A stretch of 49,515 nucleotides of DNA. It comes from Bradyrhizobium genosp. SA-3 (lineage in GTDB: Bacteria > Pseudomonadota > Alphaproteobacteria > Rhizobiales > Xanthobacteraceae). The stretch covers positions 1 to 49,515 of the forward strand of contig NZ_PSRT01000061.1 in assembly GCF_004212635.1 (NCBI RefSeq), in the 5' to 3' direction. How positions within the stretch are numbered: the first letter of the stretch is position 1; each line of letters opens with the position of its first letter. The notes under the pieces were generated by a model. That model ran no database searches. It was given only the letters and a program-made list of their open reading frames with translations, and was not told the origin of the DNA. Positions 26,416 through 37,393 of this stretch are shown piece after piece. The position numbers were made by a program, and so were the translations under genes.

Positions 26416-27971
26416 GCTTCTTCACCGACCCGCGCTGGGGCGAGGCGCTGTCGCATTTGCCCGACTATCTCGGCAACCATGTGCGGGTGAGCCTTGCCGC
26501 GCTCGCGCTCGGTCTCGCCGTCAGTCTGCCGCTGGCAATCCTGACGCGCAATCGCCCGGCGCCACGCGGCATGCTGCTCGCGTTCGCCAGCATCGTGCAG
26601 ACCGTGCCTGGGCTGGCGCTGCTTGCGCTGTTCTATCCGCTGCTGCTGCTGGCGGCTTCCGTCACGCTCGCCTGGTTCGGCTTCACCTTTTCCGCCTTTG
26701 GCTTCCTGCCGGCGGTGCTGGCGCTCGCGCTCTATTCCATGCTGCCGGTGCTGCGCAATGGCATCACCGGTCTCAACGGCATCGATCCGGCGCTGCTCGA
26801 AGCCGCCAAGGGTGTCGGCATGACCGCACGGCAGTCGCTTCTCATGGTCGAACTCCCGCTGGCGCTGCCGGTGATGATGGCGGGCATCCGCACCGCCGCG
26901 GTGTGGGTGATCGGCACGGCGACGCTGTCGACGCCGATCGGGCAGACCAGCCTCGGCAACTACATCTTTGCCGGGCTTCAGACCCAGAACTGGGTGTTCG
27001 TGCTGTTCGGTTGCCTGGCCTCGGCCCTGCTCGCGCTTGCGGTCGATGAGTTGCTCGGCCTGATCGAGACCGGCCTGCGCCAACGCAGGCGCATGCGCGC
27101 CGGGCTCGGCGCGATCGGGATCGCCGCACTTGTCGCTGCCACGCTGGTGCCGACGCTGGGACGCTCGTCACAGAGCTACGTCGTCGGCGCCAAGACTTTC
27201 GCCGAGCAATATGTGCTGTCGGCTCTTCTGAGGGACCGCCTCCAGGCCGCCGGTCTTTCCGCGACCGCGCGATCCGGCCTCGGCTCCAGCGTGGTCTTCG
27301 AGGCGCTGAAGGCCGGCGACATCGATCTCTATGTCGACTATTCCGGTACGCTCTGGGCCAACCAGCTGCATCGCACCGACATTAAGCCGCGCGCAGAGTT
27401 GTTGGCAGAGCTGAAGACAGCCCTCGCGAAAGAGAACATCACCTTGCTCGGCGAGCTCGGATTCGAGAATGCCTATGCGTTGGTGATGCCGAGAGGGCGC
27501 GCCGAGGCGCTAGGCATCCGCAACATCGCCGATCTCGCCGCGCACACATCGACGATGTCGATCGCCGGCGACTACGAGTTCTTCTCGCGCCCCGAATGGG
27601 CCGCGCTGCAAAAGGCCTACGGCCTTTCCTTCCGCGCCCAACGCCAGATGCAGCCGGACTTCATGTATGCCGCGGTCGCCAGCGGCGAGGTCGATGTGAT
27701 CGCCGGCTACACCAGCGACGGCCTGATCGCGAAATACGATCTCGTCGCGCTCGACGATCCCAGGCACGCGATCCCGCCCTACGACGCGATCCTGCTGTTC
27801 GCGCCGAAGCGAGCCGGTGACGAGCGATTGCAGGCTGCGCTCAAACCGCTTCTCAGCAGGATCGACATCGCCACGATGCGCGAAGCGAACTTGCGCGCCA
27901 GCGGCAACGACGCGAATTCGTCGCCCGATGCGGTGGCGAAGTGGCTGTGGGAGAAGGTGGGCGGGCGGTAG
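26412..27971 (+). CDS. OpuCB-OpuCC-type fused ABC permease and substrate-binding protein
   Basis: A 519-residue fusion. Residues 1-215 are a permease with the EAA loop ALLEAAKGVGMTARQSLLMV and segment TATLSTPIGQTSLGNYIFAG. A linker helix (about 235-252) acts as a membrane anchor. Residues about 257-519 form an OpuAC-type binding domain: YVVGAKTFAEQYVL, LKAGDIDLYVDYSGTLWAN, SGEVDVIAGYTSDG. Such fusions import glycine betaine, choline or carnitine, and the same architecture is used by EgtU, an ergothioneine importer, so the ligand is open. Translationally coupled to the ATPase. Confidence 0.9.
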   Translation: MSFFTDPRWGEALSHLPDYLGNHVRVSLAALALGLAVSLPLAILTRNRPAPRGMLLAFASIVQTVPGLALLALFYPLLLLAASVTLAWFGFTFSAFGFLPAVLALALYSMLPVLRNGITGLNGIDPALLEAAKGVGMTARQSLLMVELPLALPVMMAGIRTAAVWVIGTATLSTPIGQTSLGNYIFAGLQTQNWVFVLFGCLASALLALAVDELLGLIETGLRQRRRMRAGLGAIGIAALVAATLVPTLGRSSQSYVVGAKTFAEQYVLSALLRDRLQAAGLSATARSGLGSSVVFEALKAGDIDLYVDYSGTLWANQLHRTDIKPRAELLAELKTALAKENITLLGELGFENAYALVMPRGRAEALGIRNIADLAAHTSTMSIAGDYEFFSRPEWAALQKAYGLSFRAQRQMQPDFMYAAVASGEVDVIAGYTSDGLIAKYDLVALDDPRHAIPPYDAILLFAPKRAGDERLQAALKPLLSRIDIATMREANLRASGNDANSSPDAVAKWLWEKVGGR

Positions 27972-27981
27972 GACCGGATTT

Positions 27982-28074
27982 CGTAGGGTGGGCAAAGGCG
28001 CGTAAGCGCCGTGCCCACCGTCTTTGGACACGCGCGACAAGATGGTGGGCACGCTTCGCTTTGCCCACCCTACG
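27982..28074. repeat. 93-bp palindromic repeat, copy 1
   Basis: It begins CGTAGGGTGGGCAAAGGCGC and ends GCTTCGCTTTGCCCACCCTA. The ends are inverted repeats of about 16 bp, with a second pair (GTGCCCACC / GGTGGGCAC) inside. The same element occurs at 39545-39638. It fills the gap between the fused transporter gene and the convergent phosphotransferase gene. Confidence 0.8.
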
Positions 28075-28100
28075 ATCTGGGGCTGGCGCAGCGATCAGCA

Positions 28101-29822
28101 CTACAGCCCCTTGATCATCCCCGCTTCGATCAGCAGCCGGTTCAGCCGCCGCGCCTCGGCGCCATGCTTGCAGCTGTAGAAGATGCCCTTGCAGCGGAGC
28201 ATGATCTCCTTCTGCTCGGCGAAGGACGGATCGAGCGGGATGCCGGCGGCCTCCTGGATCACCAGCGGCAGATACGGGCCGTCGATCGTGTCCATCACGG
28301 CGTCGCTTCTGACCGGCTCGAAATTGACGGCGTCGATCGCATAATAGGTTGCGTAGAGACGCGGATCGTAAGCGTCGAGCTTCTTGCCGAGAGCGCCCTC
28401 GTCGAGCCCGGGCTCGAGCAGGTTCGGCGCGAATTCCGGCTGGTGATCGCCGTAGCGCACGATCAGGAAAGGTTCGCCAGGAAAATTCTTCTTCAGGCCG
28501 GCGACGAAAGTCCTGTACTGCTCGGCGCTCATCGCCTGGCGGCGCAGATATTCGTCGATCGACGGCACGTTGCCGGGCGCGCGCCAGTTCGGCATCAGGT
28601 CAGGACGGAAGCGCGTCTCCCAGGGGAAATGATTGGCGCCGAGATAGATGAAGGTGAACAGCGGCTTGTTCGGCGGCTGTTGCCCCATCAGCTGGAGCGC
28701 CTTGTCGTAGAAGAAGGAGTCCGGTTCGACGTCCTTGGCGCCGAGATCCTTCGAGTCGAGGAAGCGTTCGATGCCGGTCGTCATCTGGAAGCTGCGCGCG
28801 CCCATGAAGCCGCCATGGGCGGGATAGAGCGACATTGTGTCGTAGCCGCAACGGCGCAGCGCCAATGGCAAGCCGCGCTCGACGCGGTTCGAGGCGATGC
28901 GCGTCACGAAATAGGCGAAGCGGCCGAACGAACGCGAGGAGAGCCCCGCAAGCACGTTGTATTCGGTGAACCAGCTCGGCCCGCCATTGCTCTCGGCCAG
29001 GAACGTGCGCTGCTTGCCGTCCCAGGACTTGAAGTGGTCGCCATAGCGCGGCGGCACCTTGATGCCCTGCGCGGCGCGAATGTCGAAGCTCGATTCATCG
29101 TGGATCATGATGATGTTGGGCCGGCGGCCCGCAGGGTGGCACTCATCGACCAGCGGCACGTTGAGCCGCTCGTTGGTCGCGGCGGCGGATTCCATGAAAC
29201 CGTACTGCACGAAGTCGGCGACCGCGGTGACGCCGGAGCGGAAGAATTTCGAGAGATAGCCGTCGTCGTAATAGCCGCGCCAGGCTTCGTCCGGATGATA
29301 GAGCGAATAGCCCACCAACGCGGCAAGGCAGGCGAGCTTGCAGGCGAGCGCCGGCAGACGGCGGATGCGGAACGGATCGAGCCACCACAGCGCATACATC
29401 AGCGGCAGCGTGACGAGGCCGGCCAGGATCACCGACCAGCGCAAATTTGGGAAGATCGTGAACAGGAACGCGACGGTGTCGCGGTCGATCATCATCAGGT
29501 CGATGAAGTTGACCGTCATCTGCACGACGTCGTGCTTGAGCCGGGACAGCAACACCAGCACGACGACCATGGTCAGCGACAGCGCGCCCGATAGCGCCGG
29601 CCGCCGCAGCAGCGTGATCCAGAAGAAATTGAGGATGCCCCAGGCCAGCGCGAAGGAGAGGCGCGAGCCGAAATCGGTCTCGGTCTCGTACATCAGCGCG
29701 ATCGCTGCGAAATGTGGCGCTGTGACCGCGAGCAGCCGCCAGATGCCGAGCGCGGCGACGCTCGCCAGCACGGCGGTGGTGGCAGAAGGACCTGGATTGG
29801 GCGCGGACGCCATCGACGACAC
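28101..29822 (-). CDS. LTA-synthase/OpgB-like sulfatase-fold phosphotransferase
   Basis: A 573-residue membrane enzyme of the alkaline phosphatase superfamily. The first ~210 residues hold about five transmembrane segments, and the rest is a periplasmic sulfatase-like domain. Metal and nucleophile elements resembling LtaS/OpgB are IIMIHDESSFD, WFTEYNVLAGLSSRSF (candidate Thr nucleophile) and VRYGDHQPEF. It probably transfers a phosphoglycerol or similar phospho-alcohol head group to a cell-envelope glycan. Start is GTG at 29822 or ATG at 29813; neither has a perfect ribosome-binding site. Confidence 0.85.
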   Translation of the reverse strand: MSSMASAPNPGPSATTAVLASVAALGIWRLLAVTAPHFAAIALMYETETDFGSRLSFALAWGILNFFWITLLRRPALSGALSLTMVVVLVLLSRLKHDVVQMTVNFIDLMMIDRDTVAFLFTIFPNLRWSVILAGLVTLPLMYALWWLDPFRIRRLPALACKLACLAALVGYSLYHPDEAWRGYYDDGYLSKFFRSGVTAVADFVQYGFMESAAATNERLNVPLVDECHPAGRRPNIIMIHDESSFDIRAAQGIKVPPRYGDHFKSWDGKQRTFLAESNGGPSWFTEYNVLAGLSSRSFGRFAYFVTRIASNRVERGLPLALRRCGYDTMSLYPAHGGFMGARSFQMTTGIERFLDSKDLGAKDVEPDSFFYDKALQLMGQQPPNKPLFTFIYLGANHFPWETRFRPDLMPNWRAPGNVPSIDEYLRRQAMSAEQYRTFVAGLKKNFPGEPFLIVRYGDHQPEFAPNLLEPGLDEGALGKKLDAYDPRLYATYYAIDAVNFEPVRSDAVMDTIDGPYLPLVIQEAAGIPLDPSFAEQKEIMLRCKGIFYSCKHGAEARRLNRLLIEAGMIKGL

Positions 29823-30074
29823 GCAACTTCTGGTCCGGCGCGGTGATGCGAGGCCGTCTGGCCGGCCTCGAGACGGCTAGCGGCGCCCGGCGCAGCCGGA
29901 AGCCTGCGCCGTGTCATAAAACTGTAATGGAACAGCCACGGTCAGGCAACGCGTCCGGCGATTCGACTTTCGCTTATTGTTAGCGGGAGACGTGGGCCGC
30001 AAGCCCGGCAAGCCGCTGCTCGCAACGTCAGGGCTTGGCGATAGGATGGACGGCCAAGACGAGCTGAACGTCGG

Positions 30075-30926
30075 TCACCCCTGCGGCAGCAGCCCGAGGC
30101 GCTTGGCGATGATGCGGTCCAGCGTCCGTTTCGGCAGCAGGGCGCCGATCAGATGGCGGAGCGGGTCCGGCGTGATCTGGTAGCGCACCTTTGGTCTTGC
30201 CGCCGTCAGCGCCTCGAACACCACTTCGGCGATACGCTCGGCGGGCAGGCCCTTGGCGCCGATGTCCATCATGAACGCCATCGCCTTGTTCAGCGCCGGC
30301 AGATAGGGCGAGTTCTGGTAGACGGAGAGGTCGATCTCTTCGGCCTTGCTCCAGATCGGCGTCTTCACCGCGCCGGGGGCGACGATGATGACGTCGATAC
30401 CGAACAGCATCAGCTCGCGGCGCAGGCTCTCCGACAGGCCCTCGATGGCGTGCTTGGAGGTGCTGTAAGGTGCCGACAGCGGATTGCCGTTCTTGCCGGC
30501 GACCGAGCTGATCATCACGATCCGGCCCTTCGGCCCCTTCAGCGCGGGGTCTGCACCGAGCAGCGGCCCGAACGCCTGCGTCGCGATGACCGGGCCGATG
30601 ACGTTGACATCCATCTGGCGGCGGAAATCGTCGGCCGACAATTCGAGCACGGGGCCGGCGACCGCGATGCCTGCATTGTTGACGAGCCCCGCCAGCGTCT
30701 CGCCGCCCAGCGCCTCGCGAACTTTTCGCGCAGCAGCGAGGACTGCTGCCTCGTCGGTGACGTCGAACAACAACGGCGTGAAATTGGTGCCGAACTCACT
30801 CTTGAGCCGGTCGGCGTCGGCCTGCTTGCGGACACTGCCGAACACGCGATAGCCACGCCCGATCAGAAATTTCGCAACGGCCCAGCCAATGCCGGTGGAT
30901 GCGCCGGTGACGACGACAGATCGCAT
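30075..30926 (-). CDS. short-chain dehydrogenase/reductase (SDR)
   Basis: A 283-residue classical SDR. It has the NAD(P)-binding motif TGASTGIG (7-14), NNAG (83-86), a catalytic Ser at about 140 in VMISSVAG, and YSTSK (Tyr154, Lys158). The Arg33 region (SVRKQ) hints at NADP preference. The start at 30926 has GGGAGGGAACC upstream and is preferred over the in-frame extension to 30983. Substrate unknown. No operon partner is evident. Confidence 0.9.
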   Translation of the reverse strand: MRSVVVTGASTGIGWAVAKFLIGRGYRVFGSVRKQADADRLKSEFGTNFTPLLFDVTDEAAVLAAARKVREALGGETLAGLVNNAGIAVAGPVLELSADDFRRQMDVNVIGPVIATQAFGPLLGADPALKGPKGRIVMISSVAGKNGNPLSAPYSTSKHAIEGLSESLRRELMLFGIDVIIVAPGAVKTPIWSKAEEIDLSVYQNSPYLPALNKAMAFMMDIGAKGLPAERIAEVVFEALTAARPKVRYQITPDPLRHLIGALLPKRTLDRIIAKRLGLLPQG

Positions 30927-31461
30927 GGTTCCCTCCCCTCGAGTTCCCGCAATCATATGCAGGAGGAAGGTGCTGGGGCGCAATGCCGCCCAGCTGGCAA
31001 GTCCGCGCAGCAGGTGTCAGTTCTTAAGATGAATCGGCGCGCGAACGTTGCGACATAAAGTCGAAGGCGCGTTAAAAAGGCGGATGAAGAGCCGAATCCT
31101 TGGCTCTGACGACGCAGCGCTTTTGACGATCAGGAAGTTCTAAGAAGCCTTGAAAAACGACGCGAGACCAAGAATGTGGTTTAAGCGTCAGTTCTTGGCG
31201 ATCGAGCAGCGCGTCAACTCGCGAAGAATTTGAATGAAGCAACTATGCTTCCCGCGAGAAGAAAAGAGCGAGACCGCTGTCTGCGATTGCTCGACCCTAA
31301 TCGCGAAGGTTTAAGATTTGGTGTGACGAGCGAAGCTTGTGTTCGCTCGTGTCCCGGACAAGCGAAGCGGAGCCCAGAGCCGGGACCACCCAGAGGCCGC
31401 ATTGGACCCCGGATCAGCAGCGCATCACCAGAGTGCTGCGCTGCGTCCGGGGCACGACGGC
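30927..31461. other. intergenic region with repeat-like sequence
   Basis: These 535 bases hold no convincing gene. From about 31350 to 31460 there is a GC-rich stretch (GTCCCGGACAAGCGAAGCGG ... CCGGGGCACGAC) that folds on itself and looks like an interspersed repeat just downstream of ilvC; it might also help end ilvC transcription. The 31030-31340 part has lower GC with no clear signal. Confidence 0.5.
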
Positions 31462-32481
<1,020 letters not shown>

Positions 32482-32614
32482 AGTTCGTTTCCTCGTTCGG
32501 GGCCGGAATCGGCCGATGGTCAGGTCTTTCGAAGGTGAATTGACGGATTTCGGGGGCTGTCTAGAGCATTTTAGGGCCCCTGGGAAACCCGTTTCTGCAT
32601 GGAAATCTGCGGCA

Positions 32615-33217
32615 TCATGCATCCATGAAGACGGGATAGAGGGAAGCGAGCAGCAGCACCGCCATAAGGATATTGAAGGCGCGGACCAGCCGCTCTGAGG
32701 TCAGGACCGGCCGCAATGCGGAGCCGAACAGAGCCCAGACCATGGTCGAGACCGTGCCGACGAGCAGGCTGATCAGGGTCTGGATTGCGATGTTGAGCGG
32801 GAATTGGGCGATCGCCGCGTAGGCGGTAATGGTGCCGATCACGATCACCCAGCCTTTGGCGTTGATCCATTGGAACATCGCCGCGCCCCAGAAGGTCATT
32901 GGGCCGCGGCCGCCCCCCTCGCCCGGCTTGGTCGGACCGGACATGGCGATCGCGGCGGCGAGATAGATCAGGTAGGCCGCACCGGCATATTTCAGGATGG
33001 TCTGGAGGATCGGATAGGCCAGGAACACGGTGCCGAGCCCGAGGCCGACCGCGGCCACCATGAAGGCAAAGCCGATGACGATCCCGACGATGTGGGGGAT
33101 GGTGCGCCGGAAGCCGTAGGTCAGGCCGGAGGACAGCAGCATGATGTTGTTCGGCCCGGGCGTGAAGTACATCACGACCATGAAGATGAGAAAGGCATAG
33201 AACAGCGATTGGGACAT
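32615..33217 (-). CDS. LysE/RhtB family amino-acid exporter
   Basis: A 200-residue LysE-type translocator with about six hydrophobic segments and the N-terminal family motif FTPGPNNIMLLSSGLTYGFR. The ATG at 33217 has GAGGTG upstream and is preferred to the GTG at 33223. The ribosome-binding site overlaps the stop of the EamA gene (7-base gap), so the two exporters are cotranscribed. Exported amino acid unknown. Confidence 0.9.
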   Translation of the reverse strand: MSQSLFYAFLIFMVVMYFTPGPNNIMLLSSGLTYGFRRTIPHIVGIVIGFAFMVAAVGLGLGTVFLAYPILQTILKYAGAAYLIYLAAAIAMSGPTKPGEGGGRGPMTFWGAAMFQWINAKGWVIVIGTITAYAAIAQFPLNIAIQTLISLLVGTVSTMVWALFGSALRPVLTSERLVRAFNILMAVLLLASLYPVFMDA

Positions 33218-33224
33218 GCTCACC

Positions 33225-34106
33225 TCACGCGACTTTGGGCAGCGGCTCTTCAGGCAACGCCTTGGGCCGCTTCGCCAGCACCATCACCGCGATACCGCCG
33301 ATTACGGTCAGCATGCCGGCGAGCCTTAGGGGTCCGAACCGCTCGCCGAACACGACGCTTGAGGCCGCCGATCCCACGAACGGCACCAGCAGCGCGAACG
33401 GCACCACCTGGGCGGCTGGATAGTCGCGCAGCAGCCGACCCCACAGCCAATAGGCGATGCTCGTCGAGACACCGCCGAGCGCCAACATGCAGAGAGCCGA
33501 CGTCAGCGATATGTGGGTCAGCGTCGACGCCGGGCCGTTGGCGATAAGCGCCAGCGCGAACAGCGGTATCGCCGAGGCGAGACACAACCACGCGAACAGG
33601 TCGAACATGGGCACGCCGCGGGCGCCACGCAGCAAGAGATTGCCGACGGCAAAGCTGACTGGCGAGATCATCAGCACCGCAAACGCAGCAGCGCTGAAAT
33701 CATATCCGACAGTGCCGCAGATCATCAGAAGACCGATCGCAGCAATGCCGATGCCGAGCGCCTGCATCGGCGTCGGCCGCTCCCCGAATGCGAGCGCGGC
33801 AAAGCCGATGGTGAACAGCGCCTGGCTCTGCACGACGACACTGGTCAGCCCCACCGGCACGCCATGGGCGATGCCATAGGCCTGGGACAGGAACTGGCCG
33901 AGAAACAGCGTGAAGCTGATCGCGATCAGGAGCGGCCAGGCAACCTTCGGCTTGCGAATGAACAGACACGGCACGGCAGCAATGGCGAAGCGTAGCGCCG
34001 TCATCAACTCCGGCGACAGTTCGTCGAGGGCGATCCGGCTCGCCACGAAGGCAAGCCCCCAGATGATCGCCACCACGATGGCGATGAGGATGTCGGCCGG
34101 CTTCAT
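33225..34106 (-). CDS. EamA/DMT family transporter
   Basis: A 293-residue, ten-helix transporter made of two EamA repeats. The first begins ILIAIVVAIIWGLAFVASRI and ends AFGERPTPMQALGIGIAAIG. The second contains SIAYWLWGRLLRDYPAAQVV and FGERFGPLRLAGMLTVIGG. Such proteins often export amino acids or metabolites. It lies between ilvN and ilvC with a LysE exporter directly downstream. Confidence 0.9.
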   Translation of the reverse strand: MKPADILIAIVVAIIWGLAFVASRIALDELSPELMTALRFAIAAVPCLFIRKPKVAWPLLIAISFTLFLGQFLSQAYGIAHGVPVGLTSVVVQSQALFTIGFAALAFGERPTPMQALGIGIAAIGLLMICGTVGYDFSAAAFAVLMISPVSFAVGNLLLRGARGVPMFDLFAWLCLASAIPLFALALIANGPASTLTHISLTSALCMLALGGVSTSIAYWLWGRLLRDYPAAQVVPFALLVPFVGSAASSVVFGERFGPLRLAGMLTVIGGIAVMVLAKRPKALPEEPLPKVA

Positions 34107-34154
34107 TGTTGTTCCCGGTTCTGCACTGTCGTGCAGCCCTGTTACTTTTTCTGT

Positions 34155-34850
34155 CTAGCCTTGCTCGCCGGCTTTCGGTTTCCGCAGCAGATAAGTGCCG
34201 TGCATGGGGGCGTGATAATCGGCCGAGACCAGCGTGAAGCCGACGTCGGTCAGCATCCGCTCCATCACCCAGCCGAAGGTGGAATATTCGTCGCGCATGT
34301 GCGTGACGACGCCTTCGCGCGAAAAGTCGTGGTTTTTGATCTGGAAGTCCGCCCATTGCTCGACATCGCGCTCGATCGCATCTGGCATCGAAGCGTAGAC
34401 GATATCGCGCAGGTAGAAGCTCGCGCCCGGCTTCAGCGCGCGATAGATCCGCAATATCGCCACCGCCTTCCAGAAGTCCGGCAGATGATGCAGCGTGAAC
34501 TCGCTGACGATCAAATCGTAGGATTCCGGCCGGTAGGAGAAGCTCAGCAGGCCCGCCGACTGGGTGCGGACCGGCGCCTTGCGGTCACGTGCATAGATTT
34601 CGGCGAGCGCCAGCATCGCGGGCGAGATGTCGATGGCATCGACCTCGGCGCCCATCAGCGCCGCTTCGGTAGCGAGCACGCCGTTGCCGCAGCCGATATC
34701 GGCGATGCGCCAGCCGCGCTGGACTCCGAGCATTTTCAGCGCGGCGCGCGCCCGCAGATCGGCATCGTCATGGCTGTCATAGATCGACGCCACCGCGGGC
34801 TCGATCCCCATCCGGTTCCGCTCGTTATAGTACCAGTCGCGCGCCAGCAT
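34155..34850 (-). CDS. class I SAM-dependent methyltransferase
   Basis: A 231-residue methyltransferase with motif I DIGCGNGVLA (51-60), the acidic residue of the next strand in EVDAIDISPAML, and motif IV in YDLIVSEFTLHHL. No substrate can be named. The start at 34850 comes 3 bases after the ilvN stop, so translation is probably coupled to ilvBN. Confidence 0.88.
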   Translation of the reverse strand: MLARDWYYNERNRMGIEPAVASIYDSHDDADLRARAALKMLGVQRGWRIADIGCGNGVLATEAALMGAEVDAIDISPAMLALAEIYARDRKAPVRTQSAGLLSFSYRPESYDLIVSEFTLHHLPDFWKAVAILRIYRALKPGASFYLRDIVYASMPDAIERDVEQWADFQIKNHDFSREGVVTHMRDEYSTFGWVMERMLTDVGFTLVSADYHAPMHGTYLLRKPKAGEQG

Positions 34851-34853
34851 GGT

Positions 34854-35396
34854 TCACATTCCTTCAGGCCCGCGGCCAATCGCGGCAACGCCGGTGCGCG
34901 ACACCTCGACGAGGCCGAGCGGACGCATCAGGTCGATATATTGGTTGATCTTGTCCGTATTGCCTGTGATCTCGAACACGAAGCTCTCGGTGGTGGCATC
35001 GATCACGCGGGCGCGGAACGCATCCGCCAGCCTGAGCGCCTCGACGCGGTGCTCGCCCTGCCCGCGCACCTTCACCATGGCGAGCTCGCGCTCGATCGAG
35101 CGCTTGGTCTGAGTCATGTCGACGACGCGATAGACCGGGATCATGCGATCGAGCTGGTGCTTGATCTGCTCGATCACCATCGGCGTGCCGGTGGTGACGA
35201 TGGTGATGCGCGACAGATGCTTCTGGGCCTCGGTCTCCGAGACCGTGAGGCTTTCGATGTTGTAGCCGCGGCCCGAGAACAGGCCGATGACGCGCGCGAG
35301 CACGCCCGGCTCGTTCTGCACGAGCACCGCGAGCGTGTGCGTCTCGTTGGGATCGTGGCGGTCCTCGATGAAGTAGGCAGATGCCGGCTGGTTCAT
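34854..35396 (-). CDS. ilvN: acetolactate synthase small (regulatory) subunit
   Basis: A 180-residue regulatory subunit of acetohydroxyacid synthase, which binds valine and stimulates the catalytic subunit. The N-terminal ACT domain reads THTLAVLVQNEPGVLARVIG, with LFSGRGYNIESLTV, and the C-terminal domain has QLDRMIPVYRVVDMT and FVFEITGNTDKINQYI. The length and order match IlvH/IlvN of alphaproteobacteria. It lies 142 bases after ilvB in the same operon. Confidence 0.95.
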   Translation of the reverse strand: MNQPASAYFIEDRHDPNETHTLAVLVQNEPGVLARVIGLFSGRGYNIESLTVSETEAQKHLSRITIVTTGTPMVIEQIKHQLDRMIPVYRVVDMTQTKRSIERELAMVKVRGQGEHRVEALRLADAFRARVIDATTESFVFEITGNTDKINQYIDLMRPLGLVEVSRTGVAAIGRGPEGM

Positions 35397-35404
35397 TGTC
35401 GTCC

Positions 35405-35525
35405 CCTCAAATGTCTCTCGTCACGCCCTGCGAAAGCGGGCATCCAGCGTTCACCGGCCGGGATTTTCACGCAGGCCGCGGCGTGCTGGATCGCCCGGTC
35501 GAGCCGGGCGATGACAGCGGAGCTT
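35405..35525. repeat. palindromic repeat between ilvB and ilvN
   Basis: The spacer between the two synthase subunits is GC-rich and self-complementary; the clearest hairpin is ATCGCCCGG-TCGAG-CCGGGCGAT near 35490-35512. It resembles the REP-like elements elsewhere in the window. It may stabilise the ilvB mRNA 3' end or tune subunit ratio. Confidence 0.5.
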
Positions 35526-35538
35526 GTGAACATCGCGC

Positions 35539-37313
35539 TCAAACCAGCGCCTTGCCGGCGGCGAATGCCTTCGCGGTAGCCTCGTCGTTGGCCTGCTCAG
35601 GCAACAGCATCTCGTTGTGCGCCTTGCCGGAGGGGATCATCGGGAAGCAGTTTTCCAGCGCCGCGACGCGGCAGTCGAACAGCACCGGGCGCTTGACCGC
35701 GATCATCTCCTTGATGGCGCCCTCGAGATCGGCGGGCTTGTGCACCTGGAGGCCGACGCCGCCATAGGCTTCCGCGAGTTTGACGAAGTCCGGCAGCGCC
35801 TCCGAATAGGAATGCGACAGGCGGTTGCCGTGCAGCAGCTGCTGCCACTGCCGCACCATGCCCATGTACTGGTTGTTCAGGATGAAGATCTTGATCGGCA
35901 GCTCGTACTGCACCGCCGTCGACATCTCCTGCATCGTCATCTGCACCGAGGCATCGCCCGCGATGTCGATGACGAGGCTGTCGGGATGGGCCACCTGCAC
36001 ACCGATGGCCGCAGGCAGGCCGTAGCCCATGGTGCCGAGGCGCCCGACGTCATCCAGCGATGCGGCTCCTCGAAGCCGTAGAACTGCGCCGCCCACATCT
36101 GGTGCTGGCCGACCTCGGTCGTGATGTAGGTATCCTTGCCACGCGTCAGCTCGAACAGGCTCTGGATCGCGTGCTGCGGCAGGATGACGTCGTTGCTCTT
36201 CTTGTAGTAGAGCGAGTTGCGGGCACGCCACTGCGCGATCTGCTGCCACCACGACTTGATGTCGGGCTTCTTCGCCTCCGCCTTGAACACCTGGAGGATG
36301 TCGCCGAGGATGTTGCCGCAGTCGCCGATGATCGGCACGTCCACGCGGATATTCTTGTTGATCGAGGACGGATCGATATCGATGTGGATCTTCTTCGAGC
36401 TAGGGGAGAACGCATCGACGCGGCCGGTGATGCGGTCGTCGAAGCGCGCGCCGACGCACAGCATGACGTCGCAATCATGCATGGTCATGTTGGCTTCGTA
36501 AGTGCCGTGCATGCCGAGCATGCCGAGCCAGTTCTTGCCGGACGCCGGATAGGCGCCGAGGCCCATCAGCGTGGAGGTGATCGGGAAGCCGGTGACCTCA
36601 ACCAGCTCGCGCAAGAGCTTGGTCGCCTCCGGGCCGGAATTGATGACACCGCCGCCGCTGTAGATCACCGGGCGCTTGGCGTTGGCGAGCAGCGCCACCG
36701 CCTTGCGGATCTGCGTCGCATCGCCCTTCACGCGCGGCGCATAGGAGCGGTGCACGTCGGACTTGCGCGGTGGATGATAGGTGCCGGTCGCGAATTGCAC
36801 GTCCTTGGGAACGTCGACCAGCACCGGACCCGGCCGGCCGGAGGTCGCGACGTAGAACGCCTCGTGCAGCACCTTGGCGAGATCGTTGACGTCACGCACC
36901 AGCCAATTGTGCTTGGTGCAGGGGCGCGTGATGCCGACGGTGTCGCATTCCTGGAAGGCGTCGTTGCCGATCAGATGCGTCGGCACCTGGCCGGAGATGC
37001 AGACCAGCGGGATCGAGTCCATCAACGCGTCGGTCAGCGGCGTCACCATGTTGGTGGCGCCGGGGCCGGAGGTCACCAGAGCGACGCCCGGCTTGCCGGT
37101 CGAGCGCGCATAGCCCTCGGCGGCATGGCCCGCACCCTGCTCATGGCGGACCAGGATGTGCTGGACCTCGCTCTGCTGGAAGATCTCGTCATAGATCGGA
37201 AGCACCGCGCCGCCGGGATAGCCGAAAATGTCGGTCACGCCGTGATCGATGAGCGCGCGGACGATCATCGCGGCGCCGGTCATCTGGTTCGGATCGTGGC
37301 TCTTGTCGCTCAT
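35539..37313 (-). pseudogene. ilvB: acetolactate synthase large (catalytic) subunit, frame broken by one base
   Basis: The thiamine-diphosphate-dependent catalytic subunit of acetohydroxyacid synthase, 591 residues when repaired. The first frame carries the N-terminal domain (ALIDHGVTDIFGYPGGAVLP, with the catalytic Glu in RHEQGAGHAAEGYAR) through GQHQMWAAQFYGFEEPHRWM. The second frame carries GTMGYGLPAAIGVQ and the ThDP motif DIAGDASVQMTMQEM through the C-terminus. The frame shifts at about 36040-36044, where adding one G gives TSGGLGTMGYG, the family consensus. As the enzyme is needed for valine, leucine and isoleucine synthesis, a sequencing error is likelier than loss. The start has CGGAG 8 bases upstream. 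Controlled by an attenuator. Confidence 0.93.
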
Positions 37314-37369
37314 TGGCTTGCTCCGGATGCGCTGTTGTCAGCGGCTTCGTTCGTGTCGGGTTCGGGAAA

Positions 37370-37393
37370 TAAAAAAGGCCCCGAAGAGGGCCC
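37370..37393 (-). terminator. attenuator terminator upstream of ilvB
   Basis: Minus-strand GGCCC-loop-GGGCC stem followed by six T. It lies about 57 bases before the ilvB start, so it can only act as a leader terminator. Confidence 0.85.
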
